Positions 8,668-17,486 of a stretch of DNA of 64,000 nt are shown here, in pieces. This DNA comes from Nocardiopsis ansamitocini (GTDB lineage: Bacteria; Actinomycetota; Actinomycetes; Streptosporangiales; Streptosporangiaceae), in the NCBI RefSeq assembly GCF_030268225.1, contig NZ_BSQG01000006.1, positions 185,677-249,676 on the forward strand. Reading direction: 5' to 3'. Each line of letters opens with the position of its first letter. Positions within the stretch are counted from its first letter, which is position 1. The translations under genes were made by a program, and so were the position numbers. The notes below the pieces were generated by a model. That model saw nothing but the letters and a program-made list of their open reading frames with translations. It made no database searches and was not told the origin of the DNA.

Positions 8668-10008
8668 GTGACTCGACTGTTTGGCACAGACGGAGTCCGC
8701 GGGGTCGCGGGACGCGACCTCACCGCCGCGCTGGCTCTCGACCTCGCGGTTGTGGCCGCCCAGGTACTGGCCACCGAGCCCACGGAGGGATCCCGGCCGC
8801 TCGCGGTGGTCGGCCGGGATCCCCGTGCCTCGGGTGAGTTCCTGGAGGCGGCGGTCGTGGCCGGTCTGGCCAGCGCCGGCGTCGACGTGGTTCGACTGGG
8901 CGTGCTGCCCACCCCCGCGGTCGCCTATCTCACCGGCGCGCTGAACGCCGACTTCGGCGTCATGCTCTCGGCCAGCCACAATCCCGCCCCCGACAACGGG
9001 ATCAAGTTCTTTGCCCGCGGCGGACACAAACTGCCCGATGCCGTCGAGGACGCGATCGAGGAGCGCCTGGGGCGCACCGTCGCGGGTGCGGTCGGTGCTG
9101 ACGTCGGCCGGGTCACCGACTCCTCCGACGGTGGCGAGCGCTACATCGAGCACGTGGTGAACTCCCTGCCGCAGCCGCTCACCGGTCTCAAGGTGGTCGT
9201 GGACTGTGCCAACGGCGCCTCCTCGGGCGTTGCCCCTGAGGCACTGCGTCGAGCAGGGGCCGAGGTCATCGCGATCGGCGACCGGCCCAACGGGCTCAAC
9301 ATCAACGAGGGCTGTGGCTCCACCCACCTGGAGACGCTCAGCGCCGCCGTCCGCGAACACGGTGCCGACGCCGGTATCGCTCACGACGGTGACGCCGACC
9401 GCTGCCTTGCGGTGGCCGCTGACGGTTCCGTCATCGACGGTGACCAGATCCTGGCCATCCTCGCCCTGGAACTGCGTGAGGCGGGACGACTGGCCGAGGA
9501 CACCCTCGTGGTGACGGTGATGTCCAACCTGGGGCTGAAGCTGGCGATGAAGGAGGCCGGCATCACGCTGGTCGAGACGCTGGTCGGCGATCGCTACGTG
9601 CTGGAGGCCATGCGCTCGGGGTCCTACTCGCTGGGCGGCGAGCAGTCCGGGCACGTGATCCTCCTGGAGCACGCCAGCACTGGGGATGGTCTGCTGACCG
9701 GTCTGCACCTGCTGGCCGCCATGAACCGGCGCGGTCTCGCGCTGGCGGAACTGGCCAAGGTCATGAACCGGCTTCCGCAGGTACTGGTGAACGTGCGCGG
9801 GGTCGACCGTGCGCGCGCGGGAGTGTCCCCGGAGATCGCCAAGGCGGTCGCCGAGGCCGAGGCTGAGCTCGGCGGCACCGGACGCGTCCTGCTGCGCCCC
9901 AGCGGCACCGAGCCGATGGTGCGCGTGATGGTCGAGGCCGCCGAGCACGATCGGGCGCAGGAGATCGCAGACCGCCTCGCCGATGTGGTCAGGACGGCGC
10001 TCGCCTGA
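8668..10008 (+). CDS. glmM: Phosphoglucosamine mutase
   Basis: A 446-residue alpha-D-phosphohexomutase converting glucosamine-6-P to glucosamine-1-P for UDP-GlcNAc and peptidoglycan. The N-terminus [14 protein letters not shown] is diagnostic of GlmM. The phosphoserine loop is SASHNP with Ser103, the Mg site is DGDADR (about 241-246), and the sugar loop is GGEQSGH. The start is GTG 8668, chosen because it gives this N-terminus. It is followed convergently by glmS, so two successive UDP-GlcNAc steps sit face to face. Confidence 0.97.
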   Translation: MTRLFGTDGVRGVAGRDLTAALALDLAVVAAQVLATEPTEGSRPLAVVGRDPRASGEFLEAAVVAGLASAGVDVVRLGVLPTPAVAYLTGALNADFGVMLSASHNPAPDNGIKFFARGGHKLPDAVEDAIEERLGRTVAGAVGADVGRVTDSSDGGERYIEHVVNSLPQPLTGLKVVVDCANGASSGVAPEALRRAGAEVIAIGDRPNGLNINEGCGSTHLETLSAAVREHGADAGIAHDGDADRCLAVAADGSVIDGDQILAILALELREAGRLAEDTLVVTVMSNLGLKLAMKEAGITLVETLVGDRYVLEAMRSGSYSLGGEQSGHVILLEHASTGDGLLTGLHLLAAMNRRGLALAELAKVMNRLPQVLVNVRGVDRARAGVSPEIAKAVAEAEAELGGTGRVLLRPSGTEPMVRVMVEAAEHDRAQEIADRLADVVRTALA

Positions 10009-10067
10009 TCCGTCCGTGTCGTCCGCCCCGCAGCCGGGCGGGACGGCACGGGCCCGGGCGAAAGAGC

Positions 10068-10101
10068 AAGGGGGGCGCGGCCGATCGGCCGCGCCCCCCT
10101 T
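10068..10101. terminator. Perfect bidirectional terminator glmM/glmS
   Basis: A 15-bp perfect inverted repeat, AAGGGGGGCGCGGCC at 10068-10082 with its complement at 10087-10101 and a GATC loop. It separates the convergent glmM and glmS genes and can act in both directions. Confidence 0.85.
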
Positions 10102-10138
10102 GCCGTTGCGATCCCGATTCTGTCCGGACCGCTTCGCC

Positions 10139-11992
10139 TTACTCCACGGTGACGCTCTTGGCGAGGTTGCGCGGCTGGTCGACGTCGTTGCCCTTGGCCA
10201 GGGCGAGCTCGGAGGCGAACACCTGCATCGGCACGGTCGCCACGATCGGCTGCAGCAGGGTGGGGACGGCGGGGATCTCGATGAGGGTGTCCGCGTACGG
10301 GCGGACCTTCTCGTCGCCCTCCTCGGCGATCACGATGGTCCGGGCGCCACGGGCACGGATCTCCTGGATGTTGGACACGATCTTGTCGTGCAGCACGCTG
10401 CGCCCCTCGCGGGAGGGAACCACCACGACCACCGGTACGCCTTCTTCGATGAGCGCGATCGACCCGTGCTTCAGCTCGCCGGCCGCGAACGCCTCGGCGT
10501 GCATGTAGGCGAGCTCCTTGAGCTTGAGCGCGCCCTCCATGGCGACCGGGTAGCCCACGTGGCGGCCCAGGAACAGCACGGTGTTGGCGCCGGAGAGGGA
10601 GCGGGCCAGGTCGCGCATCGGCTCCATCATCGACAGGACCCGCTCGACCTGCTCGGGCATGCCCGACAACTGCTCGATGACGGCGTTGACCTCGTCGCCG
10701 AACTTGAGGTTGCGAACCTGGGCGAGGTAGAGCCCCACCAGGTAGCAGGCGATCAGCTGGGTGAGGAAGGTCTTCGTGGCGGCCACTCCTACCTCGGGGC
10801 CGGCGTGGGTGTAGAGCACCCCGTCGGACTCACGGGGAATCGTGGAGCCGTTGACGTTGCAGATGGCCAGCACGCGGGCGCGCTGCTCCCGCGCGTAGCG
10901 CACCGCCATCAGCGTGTCCATGCTCTCGCCGGACTGGGAGATGGCGATGACCATGGTCTGGCGGTCGAGGATGGGGTCGCGGTAGCGGAACTCGCTGGCG
11001 ACCTCGACCTCGCAGGGAATGCGGCACCAGTGCTCGATGGCGTACTTGGCGATCAGGCCGGCGTGGTAGGACGTTCCGCAGGCGATGATCACGATCTTGT
11101 TGATGTCGCGCAGCTCTTCGGGGGCCAGGCGCATCTCGTCGAGGGTGAGGGTGCCGTCCACGGCGACCCGGCCGAGCAGGGTGTCGGCGACCGCGCGGGG
11201 CTGCTCGGCGATCTCCTTGAGCATGAAGTAGTCGTAGCCGCCCTTCTCGGCGGCGGAGGCGTCCCAGTCCACGTGGTATTCGCGCACCGGAACAGGGGTG
11301 CCGTCGTAGTCGGTGACCGTGACGGAGTCGGGACGCAGTTCCACGACCTGATCCTGGCCCAGCTCGATGGCGTCGCGGGTGTGCGCGATGAACGCGGCGA
11401 CGTCACTGGCGAGGAAGTTCTCGCCCTTGCCGCGGCCCACCACGAGGGGGGAGTTGCGGCGGGCGGCGACGACCAGTTCGGGGTCGTCCACGGACATCGC
11501 GACGAGGGTGAACGCGCCTTCGAGCCGGTGGCAGATTCCGCGCATCGCGGCGGCGAGGTCGCCGTCACCGCGGTCCTTGAGTTCCTCGCTCAACAGGTGC
11601 GAGGCGACCTCGGTGTCGGTCTCGGAGAGGAACTTGCAGCCGCGCTCCTCCAGTTCCAGACGCAGCGAGGCGAAGTTCTCGATGATGCCGTTGTGAATCA
11701 CGGCGACCCGGTTGTGGTTGTCCACGTGCGGGTGGGCGTTGACGTCGTTGGGTGCGCCGTGCGTCGCCCAACGGGTGTGCCCGATCCCGATCCCGTCGGC
11801 CGAACGCGGGCGGTTCTCCAGAGCGGAGCGCAGGTTCGCGAGCTTGCCCGCGCGCTTCTCGGTTTCCAGCTTTCCGTTGTTCAGGACCGCGACACCCGCG
11901 GAGTCGTATCCCCGGTACTCCAGTCGTGCAAGACCGCCCACAACGACTTCCAGCGCCGGTTGCGGCCCGACGTAGCCAACGATTCCACACAT
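10139..11992 (-). CDS. glmS: Glutamine-fructose-6-phosphate aminotransferase
   Basis: A 617-residue GlmS making glucosamine-6-P from fructose-6-P and glutamine, the entry step to amino-sugar synthesis. The N-terminal class II glutaminase starts MCGIVGYVG; the nucleophile is Cys2 after Met removal, which fixes the start at ATG 11992 rather than the upstream GTG. TRWATHG and the isomerase half with two SIS domains (SQSGESMDT and the C-terminal AKSVTVE) are intact. A DasR-like operator lies about 75 bp upstream, suggesting control by amino-sugar status. Confidence 0.97.
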   Translation of the reverse strand: MCGIVGYVGPQPALEVVVGGLARLEYRGYDSAGVAVLNNGKLETEKRAGKLANLRSALENRPRSADGIGIGHTRWATHGAPNDVNAHPHVDNHNRVAVIHNGIIENFASLRLELEERGCKFLSETDTEVASHLLSEELKDRGDGDLAAAMRGICHRLEGAFTLVAMSVDDPELVVAARRNSPLVVGRGKGENFLASDVAAFIAHTRDAIELGQDQVVELRPDSVTVTDYDGTPVPVREYHVDWDASAAEKGGYDYFMLKEIAEQPRAVADTLLGRVAVDGTLTLDEMRLAPEELRDINKIVIIACGTSYHAGLIAKYAIEHWCRIPCEVEVASEFRYRDPILDRQTMVIAISQSGESMDTLMAVRYAREQRARVLAICNVNGSTIPRESDGVLYTHAGPEVGVAATKTFLTQLIACYLVGLYLAQVRNLKFGDEVNAVIEQLSGMPEQVERVLSMMEPMRDLARSLSGANTVLFLGRHVGYPVAMEGALKLKELAYMHAEAFAAGELKHGSIALIEEGVPVVVVVPSREGRSVLHDKIVSNIQEIRARGARTIVIAEEGDEKVRPYADTLIEIPAVPTLLQPIVATVPMQVFASELALAKGNDVDQPRNLAKSVTVE

Positions 11993-12065
11993 GAGCGTCA
12001 GAGTAACCAATAAAACGGGCCGAACGGACCTCCCGTGGACTAGTCCAATGAGGATTTTCGCAGGT

Positions 12066-12081
12066 AGCGGTATAGACCAGT
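12066..12081. promoter_or_regulatory. DasR-like (dre) operator upstream of glmS
   Basis: AGCGGTATAGACCAGT matches the Streptomyces dre consensus AGTGGTCTAGACCAGT at 14 of 16 positions. It lies about 75 bp upstream of the glmS start in the promoter region. DasR is a GntR/HutC repressor relieved by amino-sugar phosphates. The match is seen directly; binding is inferred. Confidence 0.6.
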
Positions 12082-12196
12082 TGGTTGTCGGTCGGCTCTC
12101 CGCCCAGGTGGGGCGCGGAGTCCGGGTGCTCTGGCGGTGCGGGGGCGAAGGACCGGGGCGGTGAAAAAAGTTCCGAGATCACAGGGGGAGTCCCGG

Positions 12197-12745
12197 CTAG
12201 CGCAACCAGCGCGCCCGGGTCACCAGGGCGCTTCGGCCCCATGCGCGGCCGAGCCCCCAGACGTCGCCCGCTCCGGCCGTTGCCAGGCCGACGCCGACGA
12301 GGGCGTAGATCAGGTAGTGGTTCAGCAGGGGGTTGTCCGCCATCGGAAGCATTGCGAGATAGGCCAGCACCATCAGCAGCGCGTTCACCGTCGCGGCGGC
12401 GCGCATACAGATGCCCAGGGTCAGCGCCACGCCGGTCCCCAGCAATCCCAGCATGAGGAGGGTGTCGACGCCAGGCAGTTCCGACACGGCACGGAAAGCG
12501 CCGGAGAACGGGCCGCGGGTGCCGCTGAGAGCGTTCATGCTCGGACTGTTGCCGGTCAACCAGGCACGGTCCGCTGTGGTGGGCAGTCCCAGGCCGAATG
12601 TGCGGTCGAAGAACGCCCACAGGTAGAGGAAGCCCAGGCAGATGCGGGTCACGGCCCAGGTCCGGCCGGCGGGTGGTCGGCCCGGGTCGCCGCGTTGGGC
12701 GCCCGGGACGGTCGCGGTGCGGCGAGGGAGGCGGGTCGCGGACAT
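12197..12745 (-). CDS. DoxX/DoxD-like integral membrane protein
   Basis: A 182-residue protein with about four hydrophobic helices after a short basic N-terminus. The first helix region (RICLGFLYLWAFFDRTFGLG) and the later NHYLIYALVGVGL resemble DoxD/DoxX-family membrane proteins, linked in other organisms to thiosulfate:quinone oxidoreductase or redox stress. The exact role here is unknown. The ATG has AGGAG 12 nt upstream on the minus strand. It is divergent from coaA. Confidence 0.75.
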   Translation of the reverse strand: MSATRLPRRTATVPGAQRGDPGRPPAGRTWAVTRICLGFLYLWAFFDRTFGLGLPTTADRAWLTGNSPSMNALSGTRGPFSGAFRAVSELPGVDTLLMLGLLGTGVALTLGICMRAAATVNALLMVLAYLAMLPMADNPLLNHYLIYALVGVGLATAGAGDVWGLGRAWGRSALVTRARWLR

Positions 12746-13018
12746 GACGGTCAGCTCCTGAAGAGGCGAAGACGTGGTCGTATCCGGTCACGATAAACCG
12801 CACTACGCAGCGAAAAAGGGGGTATTCGCCATCGCTTGATCCAATACGAGCGCGTTTTTTGCGTTGCACCACGGGCAAGGAGGCTGTGCGGCCGTGTCCC
12901 ACCTCTCCGGTGAGGAGGGTGGCGTACCGTCGCAGTTGACAGTGGTGCGGTGGTGCCCACGGACCGGGTGCCCGCCCGTCCGCGGAGGGCGGACGCGACG
13001 CCGCCGACCGGGCTCGTC

Positions 13019-13024
13019 TAGGGT
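13019..13024 (+). promoter_or_regulatory. -10 box for a probable leaderless coaA transcript
   Basis: TAGGGT ends 8 nt before the GTG start codon of coaA, so transcription would begin at or beside the start codon. No Shine-Dalgarno sequence is present. The -35 is not recognisable. Confidence 0.45.
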
Positions 13025-13032
13025 GGGCAACC

Positions 13033-13977
13033 GTGTCTTATGCGACGAAAAACGGTTTTTCGACGCCGTACGTGGAGTTGGACCGATCCGCGTGGGCGGC
13101 GCTACGTGCGGCGACGCCCCTGTCGCTGACCGAGGCGGAACTGGAGATCCTGCGGGGTACCGCGGACCCGACCTCATTGGACGATGTCCGCGACATCTAC
13201 CTGCCGTTGTCCAGGCTGCTGAACCTGTACGTCAAAGCCACCCGCCAGCGCCACGCCGCGGTGCGCGGGTTCCTCGGCGAGGACGACCGGCCCATGCCTT
13301 TTGTCATCGGGGTCGCCGGCAGCGTCGCCGTGGGCAAGTCCACCACCGCCAGGCTGCTGCGTACGCTGCTCGCCCAGTGGCCCGACCACTCCAATGTCGA
13401 ACTGGTCAGCACCGACAACTTCCTGTACCCCAACGCGGTGCTGCAGGAGCGCGGAATCATGAACCGCAAGGGGTTCCCCGAGAGCTACGATCGCCGGGCA
13501 CTGGTCCGGTTCGTCTCCGAGATGAAGGCCGGCGCCGCGCAGATGCGGATTCCGATCTACTCGCACCTCGCCTACGACATCCTGTCCGACGCGACCCAGA
13601 CGGTGCACCGCCCCGACATCCTGATCGTCGAAGGCATCAACGTGCTCCAGCCGCCCCCGACCGGGAGGCTGGCGGTAGCCGACTTCTTCGATTTCTCCAT
13701 CTATGTGGACGCCAGGGCGGAAAGCATCCGAGAGTGGTACCTGGACCGCTTCCTGGAGTTGCGGCGCACCGCTTTCGAGGACCCGCGCTCCTACTTCCAC
13801 GCCATGGCGACCCAGGTCCCCGAGGACCAGGCACGCGAGTTCGCGTTGCGTACCTGGAAGTCCGTCAACGAGGTCAACCTCGTGGAGAACATCATTCCGA
13901 CCCGACCGCGCGCCACCCTGGTGCTGTATAAGGGCGAGGACCACCACGTCCGTCGGGTTCGGTTGCGCAAGACCTGA
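13033..13977 (+). CDS. coaA: Type I pantothenate kinase
   Basis: A 314-residue P-loop kinase that phosphorylates pantothenate, the first and usually regulated step of coenzyme A synthesis. The Walker A is GSVAVGKST (about 96-104). [21 protein letters not shown] and the [12 protein letters not shown] strand are typical of the bacterial type I CoaA. The start is GTG 13033, apparently leaderless. The DUF4913 gene faces it 16 bp downstream. Confidence 0.96.
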   Translation: MSYATKNGFSTPYVELDRSAWAALRAATPLSLTEAELEILRGTADPTSLDDVRDIYLPLSRLLNLYVKATRQRHAAVRGFLGEDDRPMPFVIGVAGSVAVGKSTTARLLRTLLAQWPDHSNVELVSTDNFLYPNAVLQERGIMNRKGFPESYDRRALVRFVSEMKAGAAQMRIPIYSHLAYDILSDATQTVHRPDILIVEGINVLQPPPTGRLAVADFFDFSIYVDARAESIREWYLDRFLELRRTAFEDPRSYFHAMATQVPEDQAREFALRTWKSVNEVNLVENIIPTRPRATLVLYKGEDHHVRRVRLRKT

Positions 13978-13993
13978 GCGTTGTCGGGGGCGG

Positions 13994-14488
13994 TCAGCCC
14001 CTCCCGCCGCGATGGCCACCGGGCCCCAGGCACCGGCCGAACGGGCCGGTGACCGAACGCAGCCGGTCCAGCGCAGGGTCCAGGTGGTCGCGGTGCCATA
14101 GCCCCGGACCGGAGGTGCCGGCAGTCGCCGTGTCGGTGAGCTCGACGTAGGACAGTCGCAGCGCGTGCAGCCGGCCCACCGCCTCGTGGTGTTCCCACCA
14201 GGAGGGGCACCATTCGGCCCCCGAACCGATGTAGACCGGTAGCAGGAAGTCGTTCACCCAGCCCACGAGCGCGGCGAGTTCCCCGCGGTACTCCTCGCGA
14301 GGCAGGTTGAAGATGAACCGCTGCGCGCTGGGGGCCTCCTCTGCTTTAGGGGGAGCGGGGGCCAGGTCACTGAGCTGTGTCTGCAGCCTGATGACGTCCG
14401 CGCCGAGCTTGTGCATGGCGTTCTGGAGCAGGGCGACGCGGTCGGTGAGGCCGCTGTCGGCCGTGACCCGGTCGTCGGTATAGGTCAT
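13994..14488 (-). CDS. DUF4913 family protein
   Basis: A 164-residue protein from ATG 14488, which has GGGA about 10 nt upstream; an ATG at 14530 would add 14 residues but lacks a ribosome binding site. An N-terminal helix (about 10-40) precedes a Trp-rich domain: LVGWVNDFLLPVY, WCPSWWEHHEAVGRLHALR and the WHRDHLDPALDRLR motif. That pattern matches DUF4913, which is mostly seen in actinobacteria, often on mobile or conjugative DNA. No function is established. It ends 16 bp from coaA, convergently. Confidence 0.7.
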   Translation of the reverse strand: MTYTDDRVTADSGLTDRVALLQNAMHKLGADVIRLQTQLSDLAPAPPKAEEAPSAQRFIFNLPREEYRGELAALVGWVNDFLLPVYIGSGAEWCPSWWEHHEAVGRLHALRLSYVELTDTATAGTSGPGLWHRDHLDPALDRLRSVTGPFGRCLGPGGHRGGRG

Positions 14489-14852
14489 GGGAGGGTCCCG
14501 TGCTGCTATTCGGTGCCGCAAAGCGGACATGTCGGGGCGCGAAAAGTAAATCAGGCTTCATCCGGTAACCGCGCACCCTAGGACATCCACGACCGTACGC
14601 GACACTCGGCGCCCTGGTACACACCGCCCGCCCCGCACGGGCGAACCGCGGCCGTCGCCGGGCGTGTTCGACCCCGGCCCGTCCGGTGGGCGGTGGCTCC
14701 GCCCTGCTGACAGGGTGCGGCGCAGCGTATCCGGCCTCCTGGGGCCACGCGCTCCGAGTACCCCGGCGCGCGTGGCCGGGACAGCGCTTCGGAGCATGTC
14801 CGGTGGGGCATGGGGGCAGAAGTAGTCCGACACCACACAGTTGGAGGACAAG
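14489..14852. other. Intergenic gap, DUF4913 gene to NAD(P)HX repair gene
   Basis: About 360 bp between divergent genes. CTGACA at 14707-14712 followed 15 bp later by TATCCG is a weak promoter candidate for the downstream gene. I see no gene, RNA or clear repeat here. Confidence 0.4.
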
Positions 14853-16397
14853 GTGCGGCAGGCTCACACCGTGCAGACCGTGCGCGAGGCCGAGGAAGCG
14901 CTCATGGCGAGCCGGCCCGAAGGAGCGCTCATGCGCGCAGCCGCCGGTGGACTGGCCGCCGTGTGCATCCGGTTGCTCCCGCGCGTGTACGGCGCACGTG
15001 TGGTCGTTCTTGTCGGCGGTGGGGACAACGGTGGCGACGCCCTCTACGCGGGGGCCGCAATCGCGCGGCGCGGCGCGCGGGTCCGGGCGCTCGTCGCAGG
15101 CTCGGCCCCGCACGCGGCCGGGCTGGCGGCGTTCCGTGCGGCAGGCGGGGCGGTGGCGGCCGGTGCCGATGCCGCGACGGAGATCGGCGCAGCCGAACTC
15201 GTCGTGGACGGTCTGGTCGGTATCGGAGGTCGTGGCGCGCTGCGCGAACCGCACGCGACACTGGCTGCGCTGACCGGGGAGGCGGACGCGCTCGTCGTAG
15301 CGGTCGACCTGCCGAGCGGAATCGACGCCGACACCGGTACGGTCTCCGGACCCTGCGTGCGCGCCGACGTCACGGTCACGTTCGGTACCCACAAGCCAGG
15401 TCTGTTCGTCGATCCCGGAGCGAGGTACGTCGGGGTCGTCGAGTTGGTCGACATCGGACTGGGACCGCGACTGCCGGCACCGCGGGTGGTGTCGCCCCAG
15501 GTAGCCGACATCGCGGCGCTGCTGCCCGAGCCCGGGCCGGAGTCCGACAAGTACCGGCGCGGTGTCCTGGCCGTGGCCGCGGGAAGCGACCGCTACCGGG
15601 GGGCCGCGGTGCTCGCGGTCGGGGGAGCACTGCGCACCGGCGTCGGTCTGCTGCGCTACGTGGGACAGCAGGGGGTCGCCACCGAGGTGGTCCACCACTG
15701 GCCCGAAGCGGTCGTCTCGGTCCTGGACCCGACCGATCCCGCCGGCCGCCTCCCCCAACGGGTCGCGGCGTGGGTGGTCGGCCCGGGGCGGGGGCTGCAC
15801 CCGACCGCGGCGATGGAACTCGAGGCGGTGCTCGCCACCGATCGACCGGTGCTGTTGGACGCGGACGCCATCACTCTGCTCGCCAAGCGTCCGGAACTGG
15901 TCAGCGATCGGACCGCCCCGACCCTGCTCACCCCGCACGCGGGCGAACTCTCCCGGCTGCTGCCCGACTCCACCCCCGCCGAGGTCGAGGAACACCGCTT
16001 GGACCACGTCGTCCGTGCGGCCGAGCGCTACAACTGTACGGTCCTGCTGAAAGGGTCCACGACCCTGATCGCCGCCCCCGGGCTGCCCGTCGTCGTCAAT
16101 CCGACCGGAACCCCGCTGCTGGCCACCGCGGGAACGGGCGACGTGCTCGCCGGGGCGGCCGGCGCGCTCCTGTCAGCTGGACTGTCCCCTCCCGACGCGG
16201 CCACCTGCGCCGCTTACCTGCACGGACTGGCCGCCCGCCTGGCCCATGACGGTGCCCCGGTCTCCTCCTCCGACCTGATCGGTGCACTGCCCGTGGCCTT
16301 CGCGGCGATTCTGGGCAGCGACAGCGAGGAGGGAGTACCTGCCCGGGGCAGTAAAGTCGCAGACGGCACGCGCGGACGGGGAGGCAGACGGGGATGA
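14853..16397 (+). CDS. nnr: Bifunctional NAD(P)H-hydrate epimerase / ADP-dependent dehydratase
   Basis: A 514-residue fusion that repairs hydrated NADH/NADPH. The N-terminal YjeF_N epimerase (about 1-205) has VVLVGGGDNGGDALYAG and VVDGLVGIGGRG. The C-terminal ribokinase-like dehydratase (about 225-505) has LLKGSTTLIA and the catalytic-loop GTGDVLAGAAGALL. The start is GTG 14853, just after GGAGGA at 14843-14848; a TTG at 14841 is also in frame but overlaps that site. It overlaps the Nudix gene by ATGA, so the two are translationally coupled. Confidence 0.93.
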   Translation: MRQAHTVQTVREAEEALMASRPEGALMRAAAGGLAAVCIRLLPRVYGARVVVLVGGGDNGGDALYAGAAIARRGARVRALVAGSAPHAAGLAAFRAAGGAVAAGADAATEIGAAELVVDGLVGIGGRGALREPHATLAALTGEADALVVAVDLPSGIDADTGTVSGPCVRADVTVTFGTHKPGLFVDPGARYVGVVELVDIGLGPRLPAPRVVSPQVADIAALLPEPGPESDKYRRGVLAVAAGSDRYRGAAVLAVGGALRTGVGLLRYVGQQGVATEVVHHWPEAVVSVLDPTDPAGRLPQRVAAWVVGPGRGLHPTAAMELEAVLATDRPVLLDADAITLLAKRPELVSDRTAPTLLTPHAGELSRLLPDSTPAEVEEHRLDHVVRAAERYNCTVLLKGSTTLIAAPGLPVVVNPTGTPLLATAGTGDVLAGAAGALLSAGLSPPDAATCAAYLHGLAARLAHDGAPVSSSDLIGALPVAFAAILGSDSEEGVPARGSKVADGTRGRGGRRG

Positions 16398-16888
16398 CGG
16401 TTTCGGTGCGAATCGACGAGGACGTCGACATCCCCACTCCCGACGGCGACCGGCGCTGGGTCGTCGGTGCCGTGATCATCGATCCCGCCGGGCGTGCCTT
16501 CGCTCAGCGCCGCGCACCTGACCGCGCGGTTTTCCCCGACTCCTGGGACATCGTCGGCGGACACGTCGAGCCCGGTGAGACGGTTGTCGAGGCGTTGTCC
16601 CGCGAGATCAACGAGGAGACGGGGTGGCGTCTCAGCGAGATCGTCGCCGATCTCGGGAGCCTGACATGGACTCCGGGTGACGGCGTCGAGCGCTTCGAGG
16701 TGGATTACCTGGTCCGCGTCGAGGGCGACCTGGCGGCACCCGAACTGGAGTGGGAGAAGCACACCGAGTTCGCCTGGGTCGACGAAACCGGCCTGGACCT
16801 GCTGGCCGATCACGACGACCCCTCCCATACCTTCACCGCCGACATCATCGCCCTGGGGCTGCAGCGCGCCCGTGCGCGACAGCACTAG
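16394..16888 (+). CDS. Nudix hydrolase
   Basis: A 164-residue protein with a complete Nudix box from Gly56 to Trp78: G-x5-E62-x7-REINEETGW, including the metal-binding Glu71, Glu74 and Glu75. It hydrolyses some nucleoside diphosphate linked to X; the substrate cannot be read from the sequence. Its ATG overlaps the stop of the NAD(P)HX repair gene, hinting at a role in nucleotide or cofactor housekeeping. Confidence 0.9.
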   Translation: MTVSVRIDEDVDIPTPDGDRRWVVGAVIIDPAGRAFAQRRAPDRAVFPDSWDIVGGHVEPGETVVEALSREINEETGWRLSEIVADLGSLTWTPGDGVERFEVDYLVRVEGDLAAPELEWEKHTEFAWVDETGLDLLADHDDPSHTFTADIIALGLQRARARQH

Positions 16889-16973
16889 CCGGACCCGGGA
16901 CCCGGACCGAGCGTGCGGACCGGGAGGGGGCGTCCCCCCGAATACCCCGACCGTCCGTGCTCGCGGCGCTCCT

Positions 16974-17344
16974 CCTGGTGCCGTAGAGCTGGAGGTCGTC
17001 TCCGTTCACGCCTGCCCGCCGCTGGCGGCCGATGACCGGCGCCTGGAACGACTACCTCGCCGCGCTCCCCGCGGCAGCCCCGGCAGCTCCGCTCCGGCTG
17101 TTGGCCGGGACTTCAACGCCACCCTCGACCACGCGGCCCTACGCGACATCCTGGCCACCGGTTACCGTGACGCGGCCGCGACGACCGGCGCGCGACCTGG
17201 CCGGATTCCGGACCGCTGCCCGGGATCACCATCGACCACGTGCTCGTCGACTCCCGGGCGCACGCCACCGCCACCAGTCTGTATCCGGTTCCGGGCACCG
17301 ATCATCGCGCCCTGCTCACCGAGTTGATCCCGCCGGCATCCTGA
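16974..17344 (+). pseudogene. Decayed endonuclease/exonuclease/phosphatase-family gene, 3' portion
   Basis: No single frame is open, but conserved pieces of an EEP-family protein appear in order across three frames. ELEVVSVHACPPLAAD is in frame 3 near 16985; WNDYLAALPAA in frame 1 near 17044; DFNATLDHAALRDILATGY in frame 3 near 17113; and ITIDHVLVDSRA through GTDHRALLTELI in frame 2, ending with the TGA at 17342-17344. At least three frameshifts are needed, one fitting loss of a G in a GCCGGGGAC-like run near 17110. The catalytic Asp-Asn and Asp-His signatures (GDFN, TDHR) remain readable. The N-terminal half is missing. Confidence 0.8.
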
Positions 17345-17486
17345 CCTCGACGGGCCTTCCCCGGATCCGAAAAAAGGGATTCGTCCCTCGGGACAGAGTG
17401 CGGCACCCGCGATAACGTAGGCACTTCGCCGGACTCGGGGCCCGGCGCAAGGACGACCGGGCACCGGACACGAGAAAACGAGGGCC

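Noticed and set aside
9983..12013. Long 676-codon open frame antisense to glmS
   Set aside because: It mirrors a complete, conserved glmS on the other strand; no family resemblance, a consequence of high GC at codon position 3.
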